DNA of 19,504 nt, taken from positions 1-19,504 of the forward strand of contig MFAC01000034.1 of assembly GCA_001774455.1 (NCBI GenBank). Reading direction: 5' to 3'. The notes under the pieces were generated by a model that had not been told where the DNA came from, did not search any database, and saw only the letters and a list, made by a program, of their open reading frames with translations. Positions 7,155-12,306 of this stretch are shown here, one piece after another (positions within the stretch are counted from its first letter, which is position 1; each line of letters opens with the position of its first letter). Position numbers and translations under genes: made by a program. Origin of the DNA: Candidatus Campbellbacteria bacterium RIFCSPLOWO2_02_35_12 (lineage in GTDB: Bacteria > Patescibacteriota > Minisyncoccia > Phycocordibacterales > UBA2163).

Positions 7155-7421
7155 CACATAGGAAATTGCAAGTTTGAAGGGTTCGCCTCGCAACGCTTCG
7201 CGACTAATTTGTATTCAATTTTTGGGGTAAAAACGAATTGACGGTTTCGTATTTTAGGGGAAGAAAATTTTTTAATCATATGAAATTTTAATTTATTCTT
7301 GATAAAAATTACGAAAAGCAATTTATCAAAGACAAAAAAATTTAGCAATATATTAAACTTAGAAACTCGGTTTCTAAGTTCGGCGGGCACGACCTTTTTG
7401 GGCATATGTTAATTTTTTATA
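7155..7421. other. Gap after the tRNA-Leu insert; contains an 11-3-11 hairpin
   Basis: No gene is visible in these 267 bases. At 7356-7380, AACTTAGAAAC and GTTTCTAAGTT form a perfect 11-bp stem with loop TCG. It lies 42 bases beyond the peroxiredoxin stop on the minus strand and could help end that transcript, although no long T-run follows it directly. Confidence 0.5.
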
Positions 7422-8039
7422 TTAAATTTTCCCGACTAAATTAAGCCCTGGTTCAAGCGTGTCGTCTCCGGGATTCCAGCTTGCGGGACATACTCTGCCA
7501 CTATGTTCACGAACAAATTTTGACGCCTGTAATTTTCTCAAAAGTTCTTTGGCATTTCTTCCGACATCATTATTGTTTATTTCTGCAATCTGAAGCGTTC
7601 CGTCAGGGTCAATGATAAAGCTCCCGCGAAGCGCGAGGCCTTCCTCTTCCATAAGAACACCGAACATTTCTGAAAGACGGTGGTTTGCGTCAGACGCCAT
7701 TGGAAATTCTATCTTCCCAACCGCTTTTGAAGTATTGTGCCACGCTTTGTGCGTATAGACGGTATCAGTGCTTACCGATACGATTTCCGCTCCCTCTTTT
7801 TTAAACTCTTTATACAAACCTTCCATTTCTTCAAGTTCTGTCGGGCATACAAAAGTAAAATCAGCGGGATAAAAGAAAAATATAAGCCACTTTCCTTTGA
7901 AATCAGAAATTTTTATTTCTTTTTCATTGTTTTTATAAAATACTTTGAAAGATATATCCGGTACTTTTTTACCCACTTTAACCATATCGTTAAAATATAA
8001 ATTATCACAAAATTCGCAATTATTTTCTTTTTTTGACAT
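7422..8039 (-). CDS. 2-Cys peroxiredoxin (AhpC/Prx type)
   Basis: Reduces hydrogen peroxide and organic peroxides in the cytoplasm. The 205-residue protein carries YPADFTFVCPTE with peroxidatic C65, the conserved arginine in LRGSF (R138), and a resolving cysteine C184 in GRVCPASW, followed by WNPGDDTL. That is the typical 2-Cys layout, in which a disulfide forms between two subunits. The reductase partner is not in the window. The N-terminus has an extra stretch with CEFC at 8-11 ahead of the usual start of the fold; an internal ATG at 7985 (residue 19) would remove it and leave a family-sized protein. Neither start has a Shine-Dalgarno. It is divergent from miaA with about 100 bases between them. 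Confidence 0.92.
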   Translation of the reverse strand: MSKKENNCEFCDNLYFNDMVKVGKKVPDISFKVFYKNNEKEIKISDFKGKWLIFFFYPADFTFVCPTELEEMEGLYKEFKKEGAEIVSVSTDTVYTHKAWHNTSKAVGKIEFPMASDANHRLSEMFGVLMEEEGLALRGSFIIDPDGTLQIAEINNNDVGRNAKELLRKLQASKFVREHSGRVCPASWNPGDDTLEPGLNLVGKI

Positions 8040-8119
8040 ATTATGATGATAAACTTGCCGTTTAACTGCGGAAAATTATTAAGCTAAGCAAAACTAAACA
8101 GCGAGTATAAATTAAAACT

Positions 8120-8125
8120 TATAAT
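8120..8125 (+). promoter_or_regulatory. miaA -10 box
   Basis: TATAAT at 8120-8125 puts the transcription start near 8132, only about 7 bases before the ATG at 8139. No convincing -35 is visible at the right distance. Confidence 0.4.
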
Positions 8126-8138
8126 AATATATTTTAAC

Positions 8139-9062
8139 ATGAAGAAGAAAAAAATAAAAATAATCATAATCCTTGGACAAACAGCGACTGGTAAAAGTGA
8201 TTTAGCGGCGCGAATCGCTAAAAAATTAGGTGGTGAGATTATTTCCGCAGACTCGCGACAGGTATATAAAGGGTTTGACATAGGAAGTGGTAAAATTACA
8301 AAAAAAGAAATGCGCGGAGTATTTCATTATTTACTTGATGTCGCAAGTCCGAAGCGGCAATTTTCCGCGGCGAAATATAAAAAACTCGCGGATAATAAAA
8401 TTATCAAAATTTATAAAACAGGAAAAATTCCTTTTATAGTTGGCGGGAGCGGTTTTTATATTCAAACGATAGTTGATGGTCTTGTATTGCCGAAAGTTGA
8501 GCCGAATAATAAACTCCGCAAAGAACTTGAAAAAAAATCGGCAAAAAAATTATTTTCAATGCTTAAAAAATTAGATAAAAATCGCGCTAAAAAAATTGAA
8601 AAAGACAATCCAAGACGGCTTATACGAGCCATTGAAATAGCAAAAGTGCTTGGTAAAACGCCAAAATTAAAAACAAATTCCGAATATGAAGCTCTTCAAA
8701 TAGGACTAAAACTTCCTGATAAAAAATTAAAAAACAATATTCATAAAAGACTTATGTCGCGAATTCGGAAAGGTATGATATCGGAAGTTAAAAAACTACA
8801 CGCTAAAAATATCTCTTGGAAACGACTTGAATCATTCGGACTTGAGTATCGTTTTATCGCGCGCTATTTGCAGGGTAAAATAAAAAAGAAAGAAATGTTG
8901 GATGAATTAGAAACAGAAATATGGCATTTTGCAAAAAGACAAATGAGATGGTTTAAGAGAGACGCAAGAATTAAATGGTTTAATCCGAATCAAGTTAAAA
9001 AAATAGAAATAGAAATTACAAACTTTTTAAATAACTATGAATTACGAAATGCAAAAATTTAG
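8139..9062 (+). CDS. miaA: tRNA dimethylallyltransferase
   Basis: Adds a dimethylallyl group to A37 of tRNAs that read codons starting with U; the tRNA-Leu(CAA) in this window, with A at position 37, is a possible substrate. The 307-residue protein has the P-loop GQTATGKSDLA (13-23), ISADSRQVYKGFDIGSGK (35-52), FHYLLDV, GGSGFYIQ, DNPRRLIRAIEI and KRQMRWFKRDARIKWF near the C-terminus, all MiaA signatures in the usual order. The length is normal. The final residues ELRNAKI and the TAG stop come from MITE copy 4, inserted in the last codons; the native end was probably only slightly different. A -10 box lies just upstream, so the leader is very short. Confidence 0.95.
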   Translation: MKKKKIKIIIILGQTATGKSDLAARIAKKLGGEIISADSRQVYKGFDIGSGKITKKEMRGVFHYLLDVASPKRQFSAAKYKKLADNKIIKIYKTGKIPFIVGGSGFYIQTIVDGLVLPKVEPNNKLRKELEKKSAKKLFSMLKKLDKNRAKKIEKDNPRRLIRAIEIAKVLGKTPKLKTNSEYEALQIGLKLPDKKLKNNIHKRLMSRIRKGMISEVKKLHAKNISWKRLESFGLEYRFIARYLQGKIKKKEMLDELETEIWHFAKRQMRWFKRDARIKWFNPNQVKKIEIEITNFLNNYELRNAKI

Positions 9063-9144
9063 GTCCTTGAATCGCAAAACCTCTTCATCTTCTAAATGTT
9101 TTTGCTCAAATAGACCGTAAATTTTTGCATTTCGTAATTTAAGA
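9035..9144 (+). mobile_element. MITE-like palindromic element, copy 4, overlapping the 3' end of miaA
   Basis: Same 110-bp length (102-bp core 9039-9140) and same stem as copy 1, with one terminal G-T wobble. The flanks TAAATAA and TAATAAT are AT-rich and not a clear duplication. Read in the miaA frame, the left arm gives LRNAKI and a stop, exactly as in rel. Confidence 0.85.
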
Positions 9145-9153
9145 TAATAATAT

Positions 9154-9172
9154 ATCAAGGTCAGACCTTGAT
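9154..9172. repeat. Short perfect palindrome, 9-1-9
   Basis: ATCAAGGTC-A-GACCTTGAT. It lies 10 bases past MITE copy 4 in the gene-free stretch 9145-9459. The half-site ATCAAGGTC recurs at 15546. Confidence 0.8.
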
Positions 9173-9229
9173 GATTCTTTATAAAAATGTGTATCTTATT
9201 TCAGCGATAGCAAAAATAGCCTAGGATTT

Positions 9230-9248
9230 ATGGAAGTCTGACTTCCAT
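9230..9248. repeat. Short perfect palindrome, 9-1-9
   Basis: ATGGAAGTC-T-GACTTCCAT, in the same gene-free stretch as the palindrome at 9154. Same architecture, different sequence. Confidence 0.8.
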
Positions 9249-9459
9249 GCTTCTATAACAATTTCGACCCCCGCTCACCTGTCGCAGAGCGACATTGTTG
9301 CGCGTTTCGAGCCCAGACCCTATTTTCTGTTTTGCTTTGCTCAACAATGAAAATTTTTTGCTTCGCAAAAATCGGATAAAAAATAAAGCAGTTTATTTTT
9401 TATAGCGCGCGGTTGGCTTGCTGGAAGACCAGCAATATTTACACTGCATTTCAATATTG

Positions 9460-9530
9460 CGGGTCCGCCTGGGCTTGAACCAGGGACTTCGGTTTTGGAG
9501 ACCGAAATTTTACCACTAAACTACAGACCC
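9460..9530 (-). tRNA. tRNA-Trp, anticodon CCA
   Basis: Read on the minus strand: acceptor GGGTCTG with CGGACCC, D arm GTTTAGTGGTAAAAT, anticodon stem TCGGT/ACCGA around loop CTCCAAA (anticodon CCA), and T arm CCTGGTTCAAGCCCAGG. The discriminator base is G, as expected for tRNA-Trp. The 3' CCA is not encoded. It follows rpmG by 17 bases. In many bacteria the order is rpmG, tRNA-Trp, secE, nusG; here secE and nusG do not follow. Confidence 0.95.
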
Positions 9531-9547
9531 CTATGTTATTTCTCTGT

Positions 9548-9706
9548 TTATTTTTTAGATTCTTTATGCGTAATTTGTTTTTTACACCATTTGCAATATT
9601 TTTTAAGCTCAATTTTACGTTCAACTTTTTTTTTGTTTTTTCTGCTCCAATAATTGACACGTTTGCATTTTGAGCATGCTAATTTTATTAAGCTTTCTTG
9701 TGACAT
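9548..9706 (-). CDS. rpmG: 50S ribosomal protein L33
   Basis: A protein of 52 residues: it begins MSQESLIKLACSKCKRVNYW, then a basic stretch, then LKKYCKWCKKQITHKESKK. It is a small zinc-ribbon subunit of the large ribosomal particle near the E site. The two CxxC pairs (C11/C14 and C38/C41) show that it is the zinc-binding form. Length and the final THKE(S)K pattern are normal for L33. The start is the only ATG that gives the family N-terminus. The tRNA-Trp gene follows by 17 bases on the same strand and is probably co-transcribed. MITE copy 5 lies just upstream, between this gene and the pilin. Confidence 0.93.
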   Translation of the reverse strand: MSQESLIKLACSKCKRVNYWSRKNKKKVERKIELKKYCKWCKKQITHKESKK

Positions 9707-9722
9707 ATGTTTTATTAAGTAT

Positions 9723-9848
9723 CTTAAATTACGAAATGCAAAAATTTACGGTTTATTTGAGCAAAAACATTTAGAAGATAAAGAGGTTTTGCGACTATAA
9801 AACCTAAATTTTTATATTTCGTAATTTTTTGTATTTCGTAATTTATAG
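9723..9848 (-). mobile_element. MITE-like palindromic element, copy 5, with an extended end
   Basis: The only copy that reads on the minus strand. The core at 9726-9827 is again 102 bp. GGTC/GACC of the other copies is GGTT/AACC here, a second compensatory pair change. At the right end the terminal block tatttcgtaatt occurs twice (about 9816-9826 and 9832-9843), so this copy is about 16 bp longer. TAAGTAT (9716-9722) and TAAGTGT (9849-9855) are a 6-of-7 match as target duplication. It lies 3' of the pilin gene. Confidence 0.8.
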
Positions 9849-9901
9849 TAAGTGTATAAATTAAATATAAAAATTTATTATATGCTATTTTTTAATACCC
9901 G

Positions 9902-10318
9902 TCAATTACCACACTTAATTTCATTCCAGGGTCCAAACTTTGTTTCACCTCCCGGTAAAAATGTCTTCATAACAGTATCCACTATCAAAAATGCCGCGAG
10001 GACAAATACCAAACCCATAAAAACATTTGTAAATATTTTATGGGCGTTTTTGATTTTCTCTTCTTTGCCTCCGGCTGTAAGATACTGAAAACCGGCATAC
10101 ACAAACATCAATGTCGCTACAATTACTGAAAAATATATCAGAAATTCAATGATATTGTTTACAAGGGCTATAAGGTCGCAGTATCCGCATATTCCGTTCG
10201 CGCATTCAGGGACGATTGGCTTGTCAAAAGGCGCCACCGCATATACTCCTCTGGTAAGGGCGGTAATAAATAAAGAAATAATAAAAAAGAAAATTAAAGA
10301 ATATTTGATTTTTATCAT
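9902..10318 (-). CDS. TrbC/VirB2-like pilin membrane protein
   Basis: A 138-residue protein with a hydrophobic signal segment (YSLIFFFIISLFITALTRG), a short outside part with three cysteines (PECANGICGYCDLI), and two transmembrane helices (about 55-78: IIEFLIYFSVIVATLMFVYAG; about 95-117: FMGLVFVLAAFLIVDTVM) joined by FQYLTAGGKEEKIKNAHKIF. This two-helix hairpin with a G/K-rich turn is the pattern of TrbC/VirB2 pilins of type IV secretion; stand-alone copies are common in Patescibacteria. No other secretion gene is nearby, so its role is unclear. An upstream TTG (10339) could add seven residues; ATG 10318 is preferred because the signal segment follows at once. It lies downstream of rpsP on the same strand. 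Confidence 0.75.
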   Translation of the reverse strand: MIKIKYSLIFFFIISLFITALTRGVYAVAPFDKPIVPECANGICGYCDLIALVNNIIEFLIYFSVIVATLMFVYAGFQYLTAGGKEEKIKNAHKIFTNVFMGLVFVLAAFLIVDTVMKTFLPGGETKFGPWNEIKCGN

Positions 10319-10383
10319 TGCTTTTATAATGTTAAACAAAAAAATATATTCGGATTTCTTTTTCTCTTTTATTTCAAAATTTT

Positions 10384-10836
10384 TTACTTTGGGAGTTCGG
10401 TTGTTTCTTCTTTCTGCGATTTTTCTTCTTCGTTTTGTGTGTCTTTTTTCTTATTGTCCGCAGATATTTTTTCAGATTTTATTTCAATTAGTGTTTTCTC
10501 CGAGGACTCAGACTGTGTTTTCTTCACGGAAGTTTCTTCTTTGTCCGACTCTACGTTTTTTGTATTCTTCTTATTTTTAGAAACATTTATTTTCTTGCCT
10601 TTTATAATACTACGCTTTATAAGAAGATTATGAACGGTATCGGACACATGAGCGCCGTTTGAAATTCTTTTTAATGTTCTTTCATTGTTTATTGCTATGT
10701 AATTTCTTTTTGGGTCGTATGAGCCGAGTATTTCCACATTATTATTGCTCTTTGGACCTTTTTTTGAATCAACGCAAACAACCCTGAATGAAGGGTCATT
10801 TTTGCGTCCGATTCTTTGTAATCGTATTTTTAACAT
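10384..10836 (-). CDS. rpsP: 30S ribosomal protein S16 with long charged C-terminal tail
   Basis: Residues 1-80 are S16: LKIRLQRIGRKNDPSFRVVC, SKKGPKSNNNVEILGSYDPK, NERTLKRISNGAHVSDTVHNLL. S16 is an early assembly protein of the small subunit. Usual length is about 80-90 residues; this one has 150, with about 70 extra residues made almost only of K, E, S, T, N, D and Q (SESSEKTLIEIKSEKISADN, NEEEKSQKEETTELPK), which should be disordered. Such tails on S16 occur in some other bacteria as well. The usual rimM-trmD-rplS neighbours are absent. Confidence 0.95.
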   Translation of the reverse strand: MLKIRLQRIGRKNDPSFRVVCVDSKKGPKSNNNVEILGSYDPKRNYIAINNERTLKRISNGAHVSDTVHNLLIKRSIIKGKKINVSKNKKNTKNVESDKEETSVKKTQSESSEKTLIEIKSEKISADNKKKDTQNEEEKSQKEETTELPK

Positions 10837-10874
10837 CGTAAGAAAATAATAACAAAATAATTTTATTTGGTCAA

Positions 10875-10910
10875 TAAAAAACCCGCTATAGGTCGTAATG
10901 ACATGGCGGG
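10875..10910 (-). terminator. Rho-independent terminator of the phage-type gene
   Basis: On the minus strand CCCGCCAT pairs with ATAGCGGG (one interruption) and an inner GTC/GAC closes the loop; a TTTTTT run follows. It begins 26 bases after the stop of the gene at 10936-11544. Confidence 0.7.
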
Positions 10911-10935
10911 AGGCAGTAGGTCTGCCCAGTCCTTG

Positions 10936-11544
10936 TTACTTGGAGTCGTTCAAGCTGTGTCGGAGTGCGCGCGCCCACTCGCTTTTCTCGCGAGCGAGTT
11001 GTACCTCGATCACGTGATTCCTACTGTAATACGCAATTTCTTTTTGCATACGCTTGACGAGCTGGGCACGGTACGACTTGCCCGAGAGTCGTCGCAGTGG
11101 TAGAGGTCTGCGGGGTACATATGAACAGTCGGCTTCGATGCTTTTTTTAAGCTGTTCAACCATAAATATTTTTAGTTTTTTATGGTCTTTTGTGGGAGGT
11201 TCCCACTCTTTCACCTCTTTGAGCATGGCTAAATATGCTCTTTTGACTCTCTTAAACTTCAAGCTGCCCTCCTCCTTTCTCGAGAGAGCTTGGATATCAA
11301 AGTACTTTTTAGCCTCTCTCTCCGCTCGGGCATTACTCCACCTCTCGATTTCCGCGAGATGCCTCTCTACAAGAGCCTTCTCATAGAGATTGTGTCCTGT
11401 TGGGTGAAACTCATCAGCGTCAGTGTCAGTGTCAGAGATTTTGTTTCTCATCTTAACATCAAACGCTTGCGCGCACTTCATTGCGAACTCTTTGAAGGTC
11501 ACTTCCTTCCCGTCATTCAGGTCAGCTGTGTATCCTGTTGGCAT
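10936..11544 (-). CDS. Phage-type hypothetical protein
   Basis: A 202-residue soluble protein, rich in K, R and E, starting MPTGYTADLNDGKEVTFKEF and going on AMKCAQAFDVKMRN. The opening MPTGYTA...FKEFAM.CA.AFG-like pattern is one I recall from small hypothetical proteins of phage genomes; no function is known to me. The rest is predicted helical (YEKALVERHLAEIERWSNAR, LKFKRVKRAYLAMLKEVKEW), with no transmembrane segment. It has a consensus promoter, a strong Shine-Dalgarno (AAGGAG at 11558-11553, 8 bases before ATG) and its own terminator, unlike its neighbours. Codon use is also richer in G and C (CTC, CGC, GAG). This points to acquisition from a phage. It is a self-contained one-gene unit. 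Confidence 0.6.
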   Translation of the reverse strand: MPTGYTADLNDGKEVTFKEFAMKCAQAFDVKMRNKISDTDTDADEFHPTGHNLYEKALVERHLAEIERWSNARAEREAKKYFDIQALSRKEEGSLKFKRVKRAYLAMLKEVKEWEPPTKDHKKLKIFMVEQLKKSIEADCSYVPRRPLPLRRLSGKSYRAQLVKRMQKEIAYYSRNHVIEVQLAREKSEWARALRHSLNDSK

Positions 11545-11586
11545 TTGTTTTTCTCCTTTCTTTGTGCTTGATTATCTAAGGACTGC

Positions 11587-11607
11587 ATCCAAGGACTGTC
11601 CTTGGAT
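11587..11607. repeat. Short perfect palindrome, 10-1-10, in the leader of the phage-type gene
   Basis: ATCCAAGGAC-T-GTCCTTGGAT. It lies between the predicted transcription start and the Shine-Dalgarno, so it would form a 10-bp hairpin in the mRNA leader. Half-site shared with 11704. Confidence 0.85.
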
Positions 11608-11627
11608 GGGAATTATTATCTTTTTGT

Positions 11628-11655
11628 ATTATACATACAAAAACCAGTTTGTCAA
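11628..11655 (-). promoter_or_regulatory. Consensus sigma70-type promoter of the phage-type gene
   Basis: TTGACA (11655-11650), a 16-base spacer and TATAAT (11633-11628), both perfect consensus. The start would be near 11621, giving a leader of about 77 bases that contains the palindrome at 11587-11607. Confidence 0.8.
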
Positions 11656-11703
11656 ATTTTAATCCCATTCTACTCCCAACTGCAACATCGGAATAAATAA
11701 ACC

Positions 11704-11726
11704 CGTCCAAGGACAGTCCTTGGACG
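11704..11726. repeat. Short perfect palindrome, 11-1-11
   Basis: CGTCCAAGGAC-A-GTCCTTGGACG, almost the same as the palindrome at 11587, 97 bases away. Its right half runs into the first codons of the small ORF at 11720. Confidence 0.85.
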
Positions 11727-11953
11727 AGTTAAAATTTTCTCCGAGACTTGAGACGGAGCGGTTGAAAGAGCTCGTGAAGTTTATTTATCAAGAATATTAT
11801 TTGAATCCGAGAAGAACTTGGAAATCCTTGGAGGAATATTTACATTTCTATAATTGCGAAAGAATCCCTCTTGAAAAGTATTTGAACGAAATGATTCCGG
11901 TGGAAAAATGGCAGAAATACTTATTAACAGTATCACCCTTGAAGGTTAACTAA
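11720..11953 (+). CDS. Unrecognised small ORF, possibly a transposase C-terminal remnant
   Basis: A 77-residue frame from a TTG inside the palindrome at 11704-11726; no ATG start or Shine-Dalgarno fits, so it may be a fragment. The frame is open back to 11663, with no further family signal. The segment RTWKSLEEYLHFYNCERI followed by EMIPVEKWQKYL recalls the C-terminal end of IS481/IS3-type integrases (SLEE...W..FYN.ERP...L...TP), but the key proline and spacing are not clean. It could be the other end of an element related to the remnant at 3668, or an unrelated small gene. No hydrophobic segment. Confidence 0.3.
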   Translation: MDELKFSPRLETERLKELVKFIYQEYYLNPRRTWKSLEEYLHFYNCERIPLEKYLNEMIPVEKWQKYLLTVSPLKVN

Positions 11954-12004
11954 ACATAAAATCTGTTATAGATAAAAAGTCGGTTACCATGTCGTCCGTC
12001 TGCG

Positions 12005-12025
12005 CTTGGACATTCAATGTCCAAG
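12005..12025. repeat. Short perfect palindrome, 10-1-10
   Basis: CTTGGACATT-C-AATGTCCAAG in the gene-free stretch 11954-12306. Same architecture as the palindromes at 9154, 9230, 11587 and 11704. That stretch also holds MITE copy 6 and the rnr promoter; I see nothing else in it. Confidence 0.85.
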
Positions 12026-12075
12026 TACTACGGTTGGGAATAACTTTATACATTATGGTTCTGTTAACTAAATTA

Positions 12076-12185
12076 CTGTAAATTACGAAACGCAAAAATT
12101 TAGGTCCTCGGGTCGCAAAATCTCTTTGTCTTCTAAATGTTTTTGCTCAACCAGACCATAAATTTTTGTGTTTCGTAATTCAAGA
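12076..12185 (+). mobile_element. MITE-like palindromic element, copy 6
   Basis: 110 bp between exact 7-bp repeats TAAATTA at 12069-12075 and 12186-12192. Closest in sequence to copy 2 (shared core tcctcgggtcgcaaaat and ctcaaccagacca), with one G-T wobble in the stem as in copy 3. Confidence 0.9.
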
Positions 12186-12262
12186 TAAATTAAATAAAAA
12201 AATAAAAAATGATTTTCACATCATATAACTCCATACTAATACTTTAATATTTAATCAATCTT

Positions 12263-12271
12263 TGATATACT
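12263..12271 (+). promoter_or_regulatory. rnr extended -10 promoter
   Basis: TGATATACT is an extended -10 (TG, one base, TATACT). No good -35 is visible. The start would be near 12278, about 29 bases before the rnr ATG. Confidence 0.45.
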
Positions 12272-12306
12272 CTGAATAATTATTACCACATTTGTTATTG
12301 CGAATT

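Larger units (their letters stand above)
9145..9459. other. Gene-free stretch between miaA and tRNA-Trp with stacked hairpins
   Basis: No gene is visible. Besides two 19-bp palindromes it has TTTTTGC-TTC-GCAAAAA (9354-9370), a 12-4-12 A/T hairpin (ATAAAAAATAAA/TTTATTTTTTAT, 9376-9403) that may terminate transcription from either side, TGCTGG-AAGA-CCAGCA (about 9418-9433), and GCAATATT/AATATTGC (9432-9459) just beyond the tRNA-Trp 3' end. The text gtttcgagcccagaccc near 9307-9320 looks like a degraded tRNA 3' half. The block CGCAAAAATCRGATAAAAAAT occurs here and again just after rel (near 5780). Confidence 0.5.

Noticed and set aside
6983..7405. A 140-residue minus-strand frame across the tRNA-Leu insert
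   Set aside because: It crosses a tRNA-end copy and a hairpin, has odd composition and no recognisable domain.
9290..9325. A tRNA gene near 9300 (gtttcgagcccagaccc)
   Set aside because: Only a T-arm-like and acceptor-like 3' piece is present; no anticodon arm or matching 5' acceptor. At most a degraded tRNA 3' half.
9852..10580. Plus-strand frames opposite the pilin and rpsP genes
   Set aside because: They are antisense to clear genes on the minus strand and have no family features.
1265..12185. Repeated 102-bp units as a CRISPR array
   Set aside because: The units are kilobases apart, are self-complementary over most of their length, and there are no spacers or cas genes.
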